Assembly (NCBI GenBank): GCA_963555705.1
Contig: OY743189.1
Span: 7,333,501-7,397,500 of the forward strand
Reading direction: 5' to 3'
DNA from: Ligustrum vulgare
Taxonomy: Eukaryota > Streptophyta > Magnoliopsida > Lamiales > Oleaceae
Length of the DNA: 64,000 bases
Position 1 is the first letter of the stretch; each line of letters opens with the position of its first letter. Below are positions 10,098 through 21,749 of this stretch, piece after piece. Below the pieces are notes generated by a model that was not told the DNA's origin, did no database searches, and saw only the letters and a program-made list of their open reading frames with translations. The position numbers and the translations under genes are program-made.

Positions 10098-11782
10098 TGT
10101 TAGCCCAACAGTAAACTAACCAAGAGGGGAGTGAATTGGTTTATAAAACTTTTTCGATAAATAATTTCAAACTTAAAAATCAATGGGTACAAGTATGAAC
10201 ACTTAGTGTTACAAGTAACTAAACTATCAATGTAGTGTGCTATATATGTGTAAACTTAATTGATAAAGCAAGTATAGCACTTAGATATAGTGTTGCACAA
10301 TATAAATTGATAGAAAAGAGTAAGTGCAATGTAAGTAAGTAAAAGGGATAAGAGAATGCAAACGCGATTTATGGAGGTTCAATCAACCAACGTGATCTAC
10401 GTCCCCCGTTACCGAGCTCTCCGTCACGAGCAAGGTCAAATCCACTATATTGATAACTTACAATAAGGAGTATTGAATCCTTAGGTGACTTTACAACAAG
10501 GAGCACCTATCCTTTACAATCGAGTTTTCACAAGGCTCTCGAAACCACAAGATATAATGAATTGAATTTACAATTGAAATAACTCTCTTGACAAATGATA
10601 TACTCAAATTAAGTATCGAGAGAGTTAGGCTAACACTTCAATAGATAGCAATGAATTAAGCTCGAGTGTTAGAGAAAAAACTTTGATGCAAATGATAATG
10701 AAAAGTTCAATGCAATCAAACAAAGTTTTTCAAAATAATCTCTTGTTAAAATATTGAATCAAATTAAGTATCAAGAGATGCCACACTTGAATAATTAACA
10801 ATAAGTTAAGCTCAAAGTGTTTAGGCAATGGAACTTTGATGAATCAAATGATAATGAAAAATGTAGCACAAATAATCAAAGTTGGAATTTCTCTCTTCTA
10901 AAAGATTAAAACAAGTTTAGAACAAAGAGAGACTTACACTTCAATTCCAATATAGTGTGAAGATGTTGAAGAAGTTTAAACAATATAAAACCAAGAATCT
11001 TCACAAAACTTTCTTCCAAAAACTTTGATGATTTGATAAAACAAAGTTTAGATCAATCAAAGTTTTATAATAAAGATAGATAAATATAAATCAAGTAAGA
11101 ATAATGAATTTTTCACAAGAAAGCCTATCTAAAATCTCCTCTATGTTATTGAAAATGAATGCAACAGAGAATGCTATTTATAGAGCAAATTTCGTACATA
11201 CTGTCTTTTGCGGTCGACCTATTCAGTCATGCGGTCGACCTCAAAATAGCCATTGAGTTAAAAAACAGCAGTGCGGTCGACCGGTTGGTGTCATGCGGTC
11301 GACCGGTATGTATCATGCGGTCGACCGGTTCATTTTGCGGTCGACCTATTCAATCAGAATTTTAAGATTTTGATTTTTCAAGGTTTTCTGATCAAGGTTG
11401 ATTTTGAAAAAGATATTTTGATGCTTTTAAAAATGTTACTTGAGCTTTATGAAGTGCATTGCCAACTATTGATGCATCAACCTTACATTAGATTGAAAAG
11501 CAATTTGTAAATGCTCAATTCTTTGTAGGCTTCATTGCTTGGTCTTCATGCTTTCCGACTTGAAATTTGATCTTGAATATCTTCGATTCTTTCTTGATCT
11601 TCTTTGCGTCTCATGTGCTTGATCACATAGTTTTGATTTATATCTTTGATAGATGATTTGAACATTGAATGCTTTGAATATTTATCATTATATGAAACAC
11701 TTGAAGCACACTTGTTAGTAACACAATATATTCTTGTTTGTTATGATCAAAACAATAAGGTCAAATTAACCATAGGTCAACA
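10098..11782. mobile_element. Solo LTR (SIRE/Maximus-like copia) in RRP36 copy B intron
   Basis: The 1685-bp insertion begins TGTTAGCCCAACAG and ends ATAGGTCAACA (TG...CA), flanked by GGACT on the left and AGACT on the right (4 of 5 bases match). Copies A and C show the uninterrupted sequence (cttggactata). There is no primer binding site or coding region, so I read it as a solo LTR. The ACCAAGAGGGGAGTGAATTGG block near the left end resembles the edge motif of SIRE/Maximus copia LTRs; I assign the family from memory only. Confidence 0.7.
11211..11351. repeat. GCGGTCGACC palindromic motif array in LTR
   Basis: Six occurrences of GCGGTCGACC lie in about 140 bp, three extended to the near-palindrome GGTCGACCGG. 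All contain the palindrome GTCGAC. The array lies inside the solo LTR, and the same core recurs in the LTRs of the unrelated Ty3/gypsy element at 38490-44120. Confidence 0.75.
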
Positions 11783-12017
11783 AGACTATACTCAAAATTT
11801 GATGTGTGGCATGTTTCCACGATGACTTCATTATGATTTAAAGAAGATTTAGCCCATGTTTGATGCTCATTTTAATGAGAAATTGATTTTTTGGGCAATT
11901 TATGATTGAAAAGTGAGAAAAAACTTTCGAGTTTGTGTATAATATTTTATTTTTAAATGTGGTTGAAAATGAGTATGAGAAAAAAAATAAGATTTGAAAG
12001 ATTGAGGATCAAACAGG

Positions 12018-12786
12018 TAGGAGTGGGCATTTTTCTCGGAACCGGTTGGAATCGGCCGGTCCGGATCGAGTTCAACCAAGGAATAAATCAATTTTCTTAG
12101 GCTGGTTGTATTTTTTTTTTTTTAAAAATATTAAAAGATCGCGATTCGATGATTCACATCTTCTGTCTTCCTTCAATTTAGGGTCTTGTTTCCTTCTTTA
12201 TTTCTAATAGATTCTTTCTTCTTTTTAATTTCTTTAATTATTTCTTAATTTCTTAAAATCAAATCAATTAATTTATTACCTATCAATTCTCAAATACCAA
12301 TTACCAAACCAAGTATGTCGGCACTACTTAATTATTTCTTTAATTACCAAATAACAATTTATTAATTTCTTTAATTACCAATTCCTTAATTTTTTTAATT
12401 ATTTCCTAGTTTATACATACATGGTCTTTTGTTTTACTTTTAATCTTTGTAGTTTGTAAAGTGGGTGCAATACGATATGTCACATTTTTTGATATTATGT
12501 CATTGCTTGTTACATTAAAAGTGTAGGCAGCTTCCAATCTCAGTCGCATGCAACTTCTAATCTTTATTACTAAAGAATATTTTATTTTTGTATATATATA
12601 TATAAAAGTGATTCTATTTTAACATTTTCAATGTAAAGAACCGGATCGAACCGAAATCAATTGGTTCGGTTCCATAATCAAATTTGGAACCAAAGGTTCC
12701 ATTACTAAGATTCTCATTAGTACTTATTTTGGTTTGGTACGGTTCCTTTCGGAACCGAATTGAACCGAACCGCGCCCACTCCTTTA
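12018..12786. mobile_element. Non-autonomous hAT-like MITE in copy B intron
   Basis: The 770-bp insertion starts TAGGAGTGGGC and ends GCCCACTCCT(TTA), an inverted terminal repeat of hAT type. GGTTCGG/CCGAACC subterminal repeats occur near both ends. Copies A and C retain the empty site (ggatcaaatagtggc), and the flanks here (aaacagg and aaatagtg) fit an eroded 8-bp duplication. It is AT-rich inside and non-coding. Confidence 0.7.
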
Positions 12787-13403
12787 AATAGTGGCTCAGA
12801 TTTAAACTGTGTATGTCAACGTGGACTAATTAATGAAAATGTTGGGGACAACTTGGTTGTTGTGAACTGCAATTTCCCCCAATGAAATTTTGACTTGTTA
12901 TAAAAGAAGGCAATTTGGCCCCTTATCTATTCAAAGCCATTATTATTGCAGCACAGATTCATTAACAGGATAGAGAATTGAAGTCTGTAGTAACAAAGCA
13001 TACCGATAAGGAAATTATTGTCGAGCACAAGAAGAAAGAGAGAGAAGCTACAAGGAAAGGGAAACGACATTATTATCTGGAAAAAATGTCTCTCTCCTTG
13101 TTGTTCCACTCCCTATTTCTCTCTCTTCCTGCTTCTGCTCTCAACCGTGAGAACATGAACGTGCATTGTTACATTTTTTCAGTTGCTCTTGCTTTGCATT
13201 CTCGAATAAATCGTCATTTCATTTTTCATTAGTCCACCTGTTTTCGTTGTAATATCATTAAGTATTTGAAACACACTCATAAATACCAAATTGGAAGAAG
13301 AGGAAACAACTACACAAATAACCTGAGAACAGTTGAATTTTGCAGAGTCTAAATTTTATAATCTTTCTGCCTTGCAGCTGATATTAGGAAGCCAAAGCTT
13401 ATC

Positions 13404-15382
13404 TAGGCCTTAGGGTTGTCAAACGGGCCTAGCCAGCCCGTTTGACGTCGGCTCGTGTGGAAACGAGCCGGACCGAGCCGACTCATTTCCACACGAAGCC
13501 AACCCAAGTCCGGCTCGTCGCCCTCATTTTTTTCCCAAACGTGTAAGTGGTAACGAGTAACGACTGAAATAATTGAGATTTGAAAATATAAAAAACTTAA
13601 ATAAACCCTCTTCCTTTAATCCGGGTTTGTGACTGGCTACATTTAATTTCTTGTAGGCGGAATTAAAATTGTACACAAACAAAATGTTACGTGTATAATT
13701 TTTTATTTGAATTTGAAAGATAGAATTCAAAATACAAAAAAAGAAAAATGCATATATTATTTATAGCATAATATATAATTGTAAGCAGTAAGCATAATAA
13801 TTAATAATACAAAATAATTTACTCACAAATACGATTGTTCTCCGAATTCTTCTACCAGAATTTCACTTATCCTATTTTGTAACATTTTCTCTGCAAACTG
13901 CCAATCTTTCAAGCACATTAAGGCCTCTAGTATGTCTTTTTTAAGCCTTGACTTATATTCAGATAACACTCTTCCACCTGCATTAAAAGCAGTCTCCAAT
14001 GCTACAGTTGATACCGGAGGTGCTAGTAGATCTCGTGCAATCATAGAACCAACTGGGTATTGACGCTCGTTTAGTCTCCACTACTTAAGAATATCAAATT
14101 TTTTTCTCTCGTCCTCGTCTAACATACTAAGAAAGTCGTGTGAAAAATACCTAGTTAATTCCTTGGAGTTTCATCTGAACTATTAAATGTACTAGAAGAA
14201 CTAGAACCACTGACATGTATACCAGAAGTTCCCTTCATAGTCATAAGGTAAGAAAGTAAATCACTGTTTTCATTTTGTATCACACTACTGGTGGGAGCAG
14301 TTCTTCTAATATTTTTGCCTGACTTTTCGGCATTGAGTTCGTACATTTTACATAAACATTTTTCTAAATCTGTACATGTCAATGGAGTATCAAAAGTTAA
14401 TTTATTTGATATTGCATTTATAGTGTGTTTAGTTCCCTCTAAATTTATTCTAGGGTCCATAATCATTGCTAATGGAAATAAAGTGGGTACATCTTCCCAA
14501 TATTTTCTAAACTTAGTCTCCATTGATGTAATGATTTGCTTAAAAATAGGAAATGCTTTGTACTTGTTAAAATTATTATCAATGCAATAAAAATGCTTCA
14601 ACACTAAAGGACTAGCGTGATAATAAACACCATGAGTTCTAGTATCTATATCATCAATCTCATTTTCCAAATCCACCAAATTTTTAGGAATTGGAATTTC
14701 GTTGAGACCTAAAAATTCATCAACAAATTGACTAGAAGGATAACCATGAGATTTTGAGTGTGCCATTAGAAATAATGAATTTGGAAATTTGAAATTGGAG
14801 ATCGAAATGAAATATTGAATTTGAGACAATATTGAATATTGTATATGAAAACGAAATATTATAGGCTTATAGGTTATAGCACTATAAATTAGAATATAAC
14901 TAAAAAGTGGAAATATAGAAGTAGAATATTGCAATTGAAATTTGAGAGATGAGACTTGAGAAAGTTGATGTTGAGTTGAGAGAGTTGAGAGAAATTGTGA
15001 TAGAAATTAGGAAAAATGTATGTATATTTATAGGTGTAAAAAAAAAAAGTATAAAAAAACGGTCACAATTTGTGACCGTTGTCAAACGCTAACGGTCACA
15101 AATGTGACCGTTTGTGACGAGCCGGATGGGCCGGCTGGCGAGCTAGCCCGTCCGGCTCGTAACAAATGAGCCTAACCGGCCGAAATGGGCCGGCTCGCTA
15201 GCCGGCCCGTTTCTCGGCCCGTTGGACTAGTCCACGAACTTCATGAGCTGAACCCGAACTGTCCAATACTCAAATTTTTTGTCCGTTCCAAGTCCAAGTC
15301 TTTTTTTTACGAGCCGAACCTAACTTTTAACGAACTGAACCGATCCGAACTCACGAACTGTCCAGCCCGTTTGCCACCCCTA
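13404..15382 (-). mobile_element. hAT element inserted in RRP36 exon 8 (copy B)
   Basis: This is a complete 1979-bp element flanked by the perfect 8-bp duplication AGCTTATC (13396-13403 and 15383-15390), cut from the exon sequence that copy A still has uninterrupted. Right terminus: CGTTTGCCACCCCTA. Left terminus: TAGGCCTTAGGGTTGTCAAACGGGC, with a 7-bp addition relative to a simple mirror of the right end. Subterminal GAGCCGG/CCGGCTC repeats occur at both ends. It carries an internally deleted transposase frame, so it is probably non-autonomous. Confidence 0.88.
13823..14934 (-). pseudogene. Internally deleted hAT transposase gene
   Basis: The minus-strand frame opens at or before the ATG at about 14766 (MAHSKSHGYPSSQFVDEF). 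The N-terminal part is fused directly (…ENEIDDIDTRTHG) to the catalytic-region block YYHASPLVLKHFYC, skipping the BED zinc finger and most of the catalytic core. The frame stays open to 14155. A frameshift follows, then ELTRYFSHDF...ERKKFDILK with a TAG in place of the expected Trp. Last comes the C-terminal hAT dimerisation domain (ARDLLAPPVST...AGGRVLSEY...KDILEALMCLKDW, 14044-13823). It cannot make an active transposase. The truncated product, if expressed, would lack the DNA-binding finger. Confidence 0.85.
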
Positions 15383-16289
15383 AGCTTATCCAGAAGTATG
15401 AGGAACTCAAGGTAGTAGCAATTCTCACAATATTATGGACCTGTTTGGTAAACCGTTTGTAAACAATTGTTTATAATAGCATCGTGACAACATTTCATTG
15501 GTTCATTTTTTTTTAAAGTAAAAAATGGTGGACGAGAATATTTGATTAAGCCGAAATTGTTGATTTTCTTAAAAAAGGGATCAATGAGATGTTGCCATGT
15601 ATTAGTTTATAAAGAAATTTTACCTAACAGGGCTGACATGTAACTAAAATGTTCATATCACATAACATACTTGTGTGATTTGTTAGGGGGCTGGAAAACT
15701 CGAGTCTTTTCTTGACAAAAGACCAATGAAGAATGCTGCAAAAGATCACAGATATGTGCCATATCGACGTCTTGCTGATGAAGCGAATAACATTATTGTG
15801 ACCGCACAAGCATATTTTCTTGGGTTTATCGGTGTAAACATTACAGCTAATTCTTTGAGTATAATACATTTTCACAACTGATAAGGGTTTATCTTGAGTT
15901 GTATTATAAGAAACTATTTTGCATCTAAAATTATTCATTACTTTTTAGGAGGAATAATATTGAATCTCACAAAATATATGAATATATGAAATAATAATAG
16001 ATATGAATGTGAATAAAATTTTATGTTCAACTTTCAGAGGATACGAAAAGAAAATTATTACTAATATAAAATACGAACTTTATCATAAACAAAATTTCGT
16101 GTCCATTTTCTTGTTTACTACATCATCGTTTAGTCTACCTTTTTCCCTTGATATTTAAATTGAATAATAAAGAAAAAAGAAAAAAAAAATCACGTTAATT
16201 ACGTTTTTCAATCCAATGGACTTTATGTCCAAGTAGACACAACATAAGAACTCAGACTGGTAGGGATGGTAAGGGGATGATAAATCCCC

Positions 16290-16493
16290 GACAAAGAAAT
16301 AGGTTGAGTAACATATATGTGCATGGATTCAGCTTTTCTGTCTGTTGAAAACTTTCCCATGTGCAGGTGAGGCCATTCCCTAGACATGCTATTAGTGATG
16401 GAGAGAGTAACTTGACTCTCAATGAATTGGGTTTGAGCAGCAAACAAGAAGCCCTGTATCTATAGTTAATATAGCATGTTTGTTTCGGGGTCT
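16290..16493. other. Downstream flank of RRP36 copy B
   Basis: This is unique sequence between the end of the duplicated RRP36 segment (CCCGACAAAGA) and the copia LTR. It is probably the original genomic DNA beyond the gene. No coding or RNA features are visible. Confidence 0.4.
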
Positions 16494-16960
16494 TGTTAGA
16501 AAACTGTTGTAAGGTTTTAATCAATCGTGTGGGCTTATATATGAATTATTGTGTATTGAATTAAAGGCTATCAAATATGGTTAAGCTCATTTAAAGTGAT
16601 CTAATAAGGATTTGGTATATTGAACTTTTATGCATCTAATTAATGTCTGAGCTTTTATGTGTAGAGACCATGTCATTGTTCCTAATTTCATGATGGACCG
16701 AATTAGGTTAATAGACAATCCAGATATAAATACGGTTATGATCCCTGAATCACACTTACTATTCATTCTGCTCTGATATCCCATCATCAGAGAGAAAATA
16801 TGGACTACGTGTTGATTTGGAAGACACAACCGCCCGAATCGATCATCGTGAACAATTTCTGATTAAGGTACGCTTCCGCTTCTGTTATTTCATTTTTGAT
16901 AATTCAACATGATGATTTTGTATTATAGATAAATAATTATCTGTAATGAGTTTTCTAACA
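16494..16960 (+). mobile_element. 5' LTR of decayed Ty1/copia element
   Basis: The 467-bp LTR starts TGTTAGAAAACTG and ends GAGTTTTCTAACA, mirror-image termini. Two bases later a primer binding site TGGTATCAGAG (16963-16973) complements initiator tRNA-Met. This fixes plus orientation for the copia remains to 24515. No 3' LTR is found, because the element is cut where inverted RRP36 copy C begins. Confidence 0.8.
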
Positions 16961-17087
16961 AGTGGTATCAGAGTCAATCATCATATTGGATTATCAGTTC
17001 AGTGTTTAGTCTTACGGTATAGTTTGGACTGAAAATTACAATTCTTAATCAATTCTGGAAAATTATATCATGCATGTATATGAATCT

Positions 17088-19929
17088 TGTAATACCACTT
17101 TTCGTTTTACGTGCTTTCTTGAATACCACCCAATTTTTATGATGAATAATTTATTTGACAATTATTATTGATAATAAGTTGAATTATTTTGCAGTAGAAG
17201 GACTTGGACGCCGTCTCGATCAATGTACCAATTTGAAAGTTTATAAATTGGTTATTTTAATTATTTACGTGCAATTTTATGTGATTAATTGTTTTATTGT
17301 CTAAGCATGTTATTTTCTATTTTATTATGCTAATTTGAAACTTGGGGGGAAAGTTTAGTGACAATCGTGGGTAAATAGAACTTATAGACTTACTTAAACA
17401 AAAGAGGGAAATTGAGGGACCAACTTGCAATTTTCGAAAGATTAAAAACTTAATATTAACATAACCCTCACTCCTCTCTCTCTCACACCGCTCCCATCCC
17501 TCTCTCTACTCGGTCGCCTCTCTCTCGACTCTCCTTCGCCTCACTCAACTCTCGGCGTCTCTCTTGATCCCTCACATCTCTGTCTCTCGCGACTCACTCT
17601 CCTCTCCTCTCACGGCGACGACGCCGCTGCTGCCACCCTCAATGTCGCCGACCACTGGTTACCAACCGCCACCGGTAAGGCACTCACCTTTCCCCCGACC
17701 GAACACACACAGCGTACACGTGATTTTTCACACGCCAACCGATCTCTGTATTGATGTGTGTACATAAATGTGTATATAGGTTAATTGTGTGTAAATATGT
17801 GATGTTTCTCATATTTTTCAGATTTAAGTTTACTTAGTTTCGACTGATAGCGTTAAATTGGGGTTTGGTAATGCATATGTATGTGGGTATTGATGTATAT
17901 ATGTATATATGGATATGCAATTTCACAGTAGATTGTCATATTTCAAATATATGAATATGGGTTTTTCATAGTATATGAAGGAATTTCAAATTTGGGGCTT
18001 AATTAGATTTTTTGAATCTTGAATTTTTATTTGAAAATTTGAGATATGTAATGTCATACTGTATAATTTCAGATTTTATGGATTCATTGAATTAATTGGT
18101 TTTGTTGAATTTATAACTAAATTGAAATTTGTAATGTATTTTTGGAATTAGGAAATTTAGTTTTAATTAGTGTAATTGACAATTTACTTCGATTAGTTAA
18201 TTTGGAATTATCTTTATAATTTCAAAGTTTAGAGTAAAATTTTAAATGTGTACTAATTCCAAATTTCAAAATGTAGAAACTCAACAGTTATTTCACCTTG
18301 ATTCTTAAAAGAGTAAATTTAATTTTTCCAGATTTATTAATAGTTAAATTTCTAGTTGTGATAATATTGAGTAATTTTGACTTTTGAATAATTTGATAAG
18401 TAAGATTTCGATGTTTCTTACCCTTGAATTTAAACACTTATTTCGAAGGTGATAGTATATGTGTTTGACAAGATTTAAGGACACGTTTGAGTTAAATTGT
18501 GAGTCTAATAGAAATGTTAACCTCAGTTATGAGTTTTGTTTATAATATTGAATAGGATGATGAACGTGTTTGTTTCAAATCTAAAGTTATACCTTATTAA
18601 TGAATGGATATAATTAGGAATTTTGGTACATTGACGTCACGGGCATCCGAGACTTTTCCACTTGCAAATTCAGAAACGGTAAATTACTAAGGGCTGCAAG
18701 TAAGTAAACTTCCCCTATTTTCATGAAAGTAGAAAGTTAATGTGAAATTAATGTGCGTAAGTGATTTCGTGTTAATTACTTAATGTTGATGTATTTGATG
18801 TGTGATATGCAAGTATGTGTATTTAAGGAAATGTTCAAGCATGCACATTATCATGTCATTGCATCATTAAGCATGCATTGGCATCGAAATGGGAAAGTCA
18901 AATGTTTTATTTTTAATGAATGGAATGTGTCAAAGTGCAATTTTGTCAAAAAAAAAAAAAATTATGTATCCCAAGTTTTTTTTAGAATGAATGGGTGTAC
19001 TTCTAGTTCATGAAAGTTGCGAGTGGGAAATGGGGCGCGGGGGACCGGCGTACCTGAATTAAGTCGCTTTGCGACGGAATGTTCAACCATTTACGGTGGA
19101 ATGTTAAACAGCTTTGCGGTGGGAAAGTGAATGTTAAAACGCTTTGCGGTGGAAATGTGAATGTTAATCTGGTTCCAAATAAGAAATTTCCCACTGTTAT
19201 TTGATTGACTAGAAGTTACATCAAGTGAGCTCACGATGGAAATGAAGTGAAAGTTTTGAAATGTTAAGTGAAAGTTTGAAAAGTTTGAATTTTCTGGAAA
19301 GTAAAGTAAATGGGGATACATATATGGAATTTTTAAAGCATTCATGTCATAAGCATGCATGAATGCATACAGTTTACTTATTGAGCTTTAGCTCACCCCA
19401 ATCCCTCCCCAACATTTCAGGTGATGAAAGTTAGGTGATCCGAGGAGAGTACTTGGCCGTTGACTCAGACAGTACCCGTTGTCGCCTTACTTAATAAAGT
19501 TTAAATTTTTCAAGTTATCATTTAAACTTATTCCTTCATTCATTATTATTGATAAGGGTTTGGTCGAAGTTAGTTTTGATTAAGTATGGATAACGTATTA
19601 GAGGTTAAATTACCTCTTATTTCATTTGTCAATGTCTGTTGATATTTTGGGAAATCTTATGCTTGAGGAGTTTGGGGAATGAATGAATTGGTTTTGGCGA
19701 TGATGAATGTGATTGAGATGTGATTGATGCTTTAAATTTTTAAAATGGTTTTGATGTCCCTCTACAGGTTGGCTATGTCCAATTTATAAAAGAGACTCTA
19801 CCGAAATTTCTGTAAAACTTTATAATAAATAAATGAACATTTTAATTGTGTAAACGATTTAAATTCCGCACTTAATGTGAATGGGAGTTACACGCCTAGG
19901 TTTTAGACTCTTAAACTTGGGGTATTACA
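17088..19929. mobile_element. Solo Ty3/gypsy-type LTR nested in copia leader
   Basis: A 2.8-kb block starts TGTAATACCAC and ends GGGGTATTACA, an inverted TGTAATACC terminus. It lies between the copia primer binding site and the copia leader. Its interior has a CTCTCTC-rich stretch near 17465-17640, three GCTTTGCGGTGG-type repeats at 19065-19160, and a TTTAGCTCACCCC block near 19387 typical of plant chromovirus LTRs. No gag or pol is present. The flanking pentamers (AATCT and CTGGT) do not match, so it may be a product of inter-element recombination rather than a simple solo LTR. Confidence 0.65.
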
Positions 19930-21170
19930 CTGGTTCTGTGAATTGATTGAAATTTACCTTTGGATTTAACGAAAATTGAGTATGAAATTTGAATAAGCCG
20001 AATTGATATATTTTCGAATTGGGTCTTGAATCTTCGTAAAACATCTAATGCCGTGTGCATAATATGAATTTGAGAAAACATGCAGATTCAAATGGAATTT
20101 CTGTGTATGTATATGCGCAAGTTTGTTTTTGAAATTAAATATATGGATATGTACGTTGATTCTTATTTTCTGGTGTTGGGTTTGCCTTTGGATGTTGAGG
20201 GTTTGATTTATGGATTAAGTTGTTGTGTATGGATTCGATTTGAGGTTGTATATAGAATTTGTACGTTGATTTTGGGTGGATGAAGAAGAAGGTATGGCCG
20301 ACGGTAAACCGTTGTCACATTGGAGGGTCAGACGCGCTGCGGTGCAGCGCCTTAGATGGAGCTGCAAGTCGCAGCGTCAGGGACTGGTTGCAAGACTGAG
20401 GTGAGTAGCGCCGGAGAAGGCGCTGCATTCGGGTGCAACTGCCCTGGTAGTGGTGCCACGTTCTGCCATTTTTTTGCAACGACGGTAACTAGGGTTTGAA
20501 ACCCTAGTTGTTGCGATTTTGAGGCAGGGGCATTCACTGTAAATTAGAATTCTGCAGTGGGTTTTTGTGCAATTTTGGATACTTTGAACTATTTTCACTT
20601 CAAAAAACTCTGTTTATTCTATATTTATGTTTAAACCCTAAAGTTATGAGATTATTTAAGTTGGCCTTTGAAGTTAAGAAATTTATAACTTCAGCCCCTA
20701 AAGTTATAAATTATTAAAGTCGGGACGTTTTATAGTTGAGAATTTTCTAAGTCAACATTTTTTTCTAAATTGGTCCTTAAAGTTTCAAAGTTTTCTAATT
20801 TGGACCCTAAAGTTTGATTTTTTTTTCAAATTGGGACCTAAAGTTTGGAATTCTCCTAATTTGGCCAATAAGGTTTTGGAAAAATTGAAATTATGTCCTT
20901 CAAGCTTAAATTTTTTTATAATTGGCCACGAAAAATTTAAAGAATATTGCAATTTGATCATTCAAATTTAAGTTTTACTTTATTCTAAAGTTTTGAATTC
21001 TATAATTCAATTCCTAAAGTCAAGATATATGCAAATCAGTAATTTCAATTTCAAATTTTGGTACAACGAACTCTTTTAAGAGATATAATATTCGAAAGTG
21101 AGTTAATAGAAGCAGCATGTTTCCAAAGGAACCTCCCTTGTGGAGATTAATTAACTTAAAATATTAGAAG
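19930..21170 (+). other. Copia 5' leader, low-complexity
   Basis: This is the continuation of the copia leader after the nested LTR. It includes a GC-rich patch at 20320-20520 with foldback potential (GCGCTGCGGTGCAGCGCC) and a degenerate array of about 40-bp units of the form AAATTGGnCCTAAAGTTT at 20630-20900. No protein-coding frame is supported. Confidence 0.45.
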
Positions 21171-21171
21171 G

Positions 21172-21560
21172 TGTTTGTGTATGTTTTTCATGCAGATGTT
21201 GATCGGCCCAAATGAAGTTCAATGTTTGGCTCGAATTTCACATGCACCTGTGGTGGTAAACACGTGACAATTATTTAGTTTAGCATATGATCAATAAATC
21301 GGTCCAAAGAAAGGTTTATTGGTGACACATCTTATTGCCAGTGCTTGATCACTACACTAAGAGAAAACTATGTGTTTGTGTGTTATTCAGGCAGATATTG
21401 ATCGGCCGAAAGGAAGCTCAATGTTTGGATTGAATTTAACATGAACTTGATAAACACGTGACAGTTATTTGGTTTAACGTGTGATTAATAAATCGGTTCA
21501 AAGAAATGTTTATTGGTTGACATGTCTTATTATCAGTGTTTGATCAATACACCAAGAGTA
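21172..21560 (+). repeat. Two 199-bp tandem repeats in copia leader
   Basis: Two direct repeats with 199-bp spacing share GCAGATnTTGATCGGCC, CTCAATGTTTGG, AACACGTGACA, and AATAAATCGGT. They diverge moderately and precede gag. Leader tandem repeats of this kind occur in several plant retrotransposons. Confidence 0.7.
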
Positions 21561-21749
21561 CCACTTACAAGTTAATATTTCTGTCCGAAGACTTAATACT
21601 GATGTTGTGCTAGGTATCTTTTGATGGGCTCTACCATTATTTGAAATTATGATTAGCATAATAAGGTACTTATGTGAACTATTTTGTTTAAGTGTTCTCT
21701 ATTCAATTTAAAGTTCTGATACTAGTATCTCTGCTAGCATAAATCTCAA

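Larger units (their letters stand above)
12969..15881 (+). pseudogene. RRP36: RRP36 copy B, exons 7-9, exon 8 split by hAT
   Basis: Exon 7 begins at 12969 and encodes DRELKSVV...VEHKKKEREATRKGKR, the Lys/Arg-rich part of the RRP36 domain. It survives only in this copy. Its end is uncertain: the only nearby GT (after GGAAAAAAT) leaves a phase that does not match exon 8, suggesting a 1-bp slip. Exon 8 (13378-13403 and 15391-15411; DIRKPKLIQKYEELK) is cut by the 1979-bp hAT element. Exon 9 (15687-15881) is open for 64 residues (GAGKLESFLDKR..., NAAKDHRYVPYRR) and ends at TGA 15879, with a longer tail than the usual family ending. No upstream exons 1-6 belong to this copy. If it were spliced to copy A exons 1-6, the hAT would still block the product. 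Confidence 0.82.

Noticed and set aside
12978..13232. 84-codon ORF continuing past RRP36 exon 7
   Set aside because: The first third is exon 7, and the rest is intron read-through with hydrophobic low-complexity sequence.
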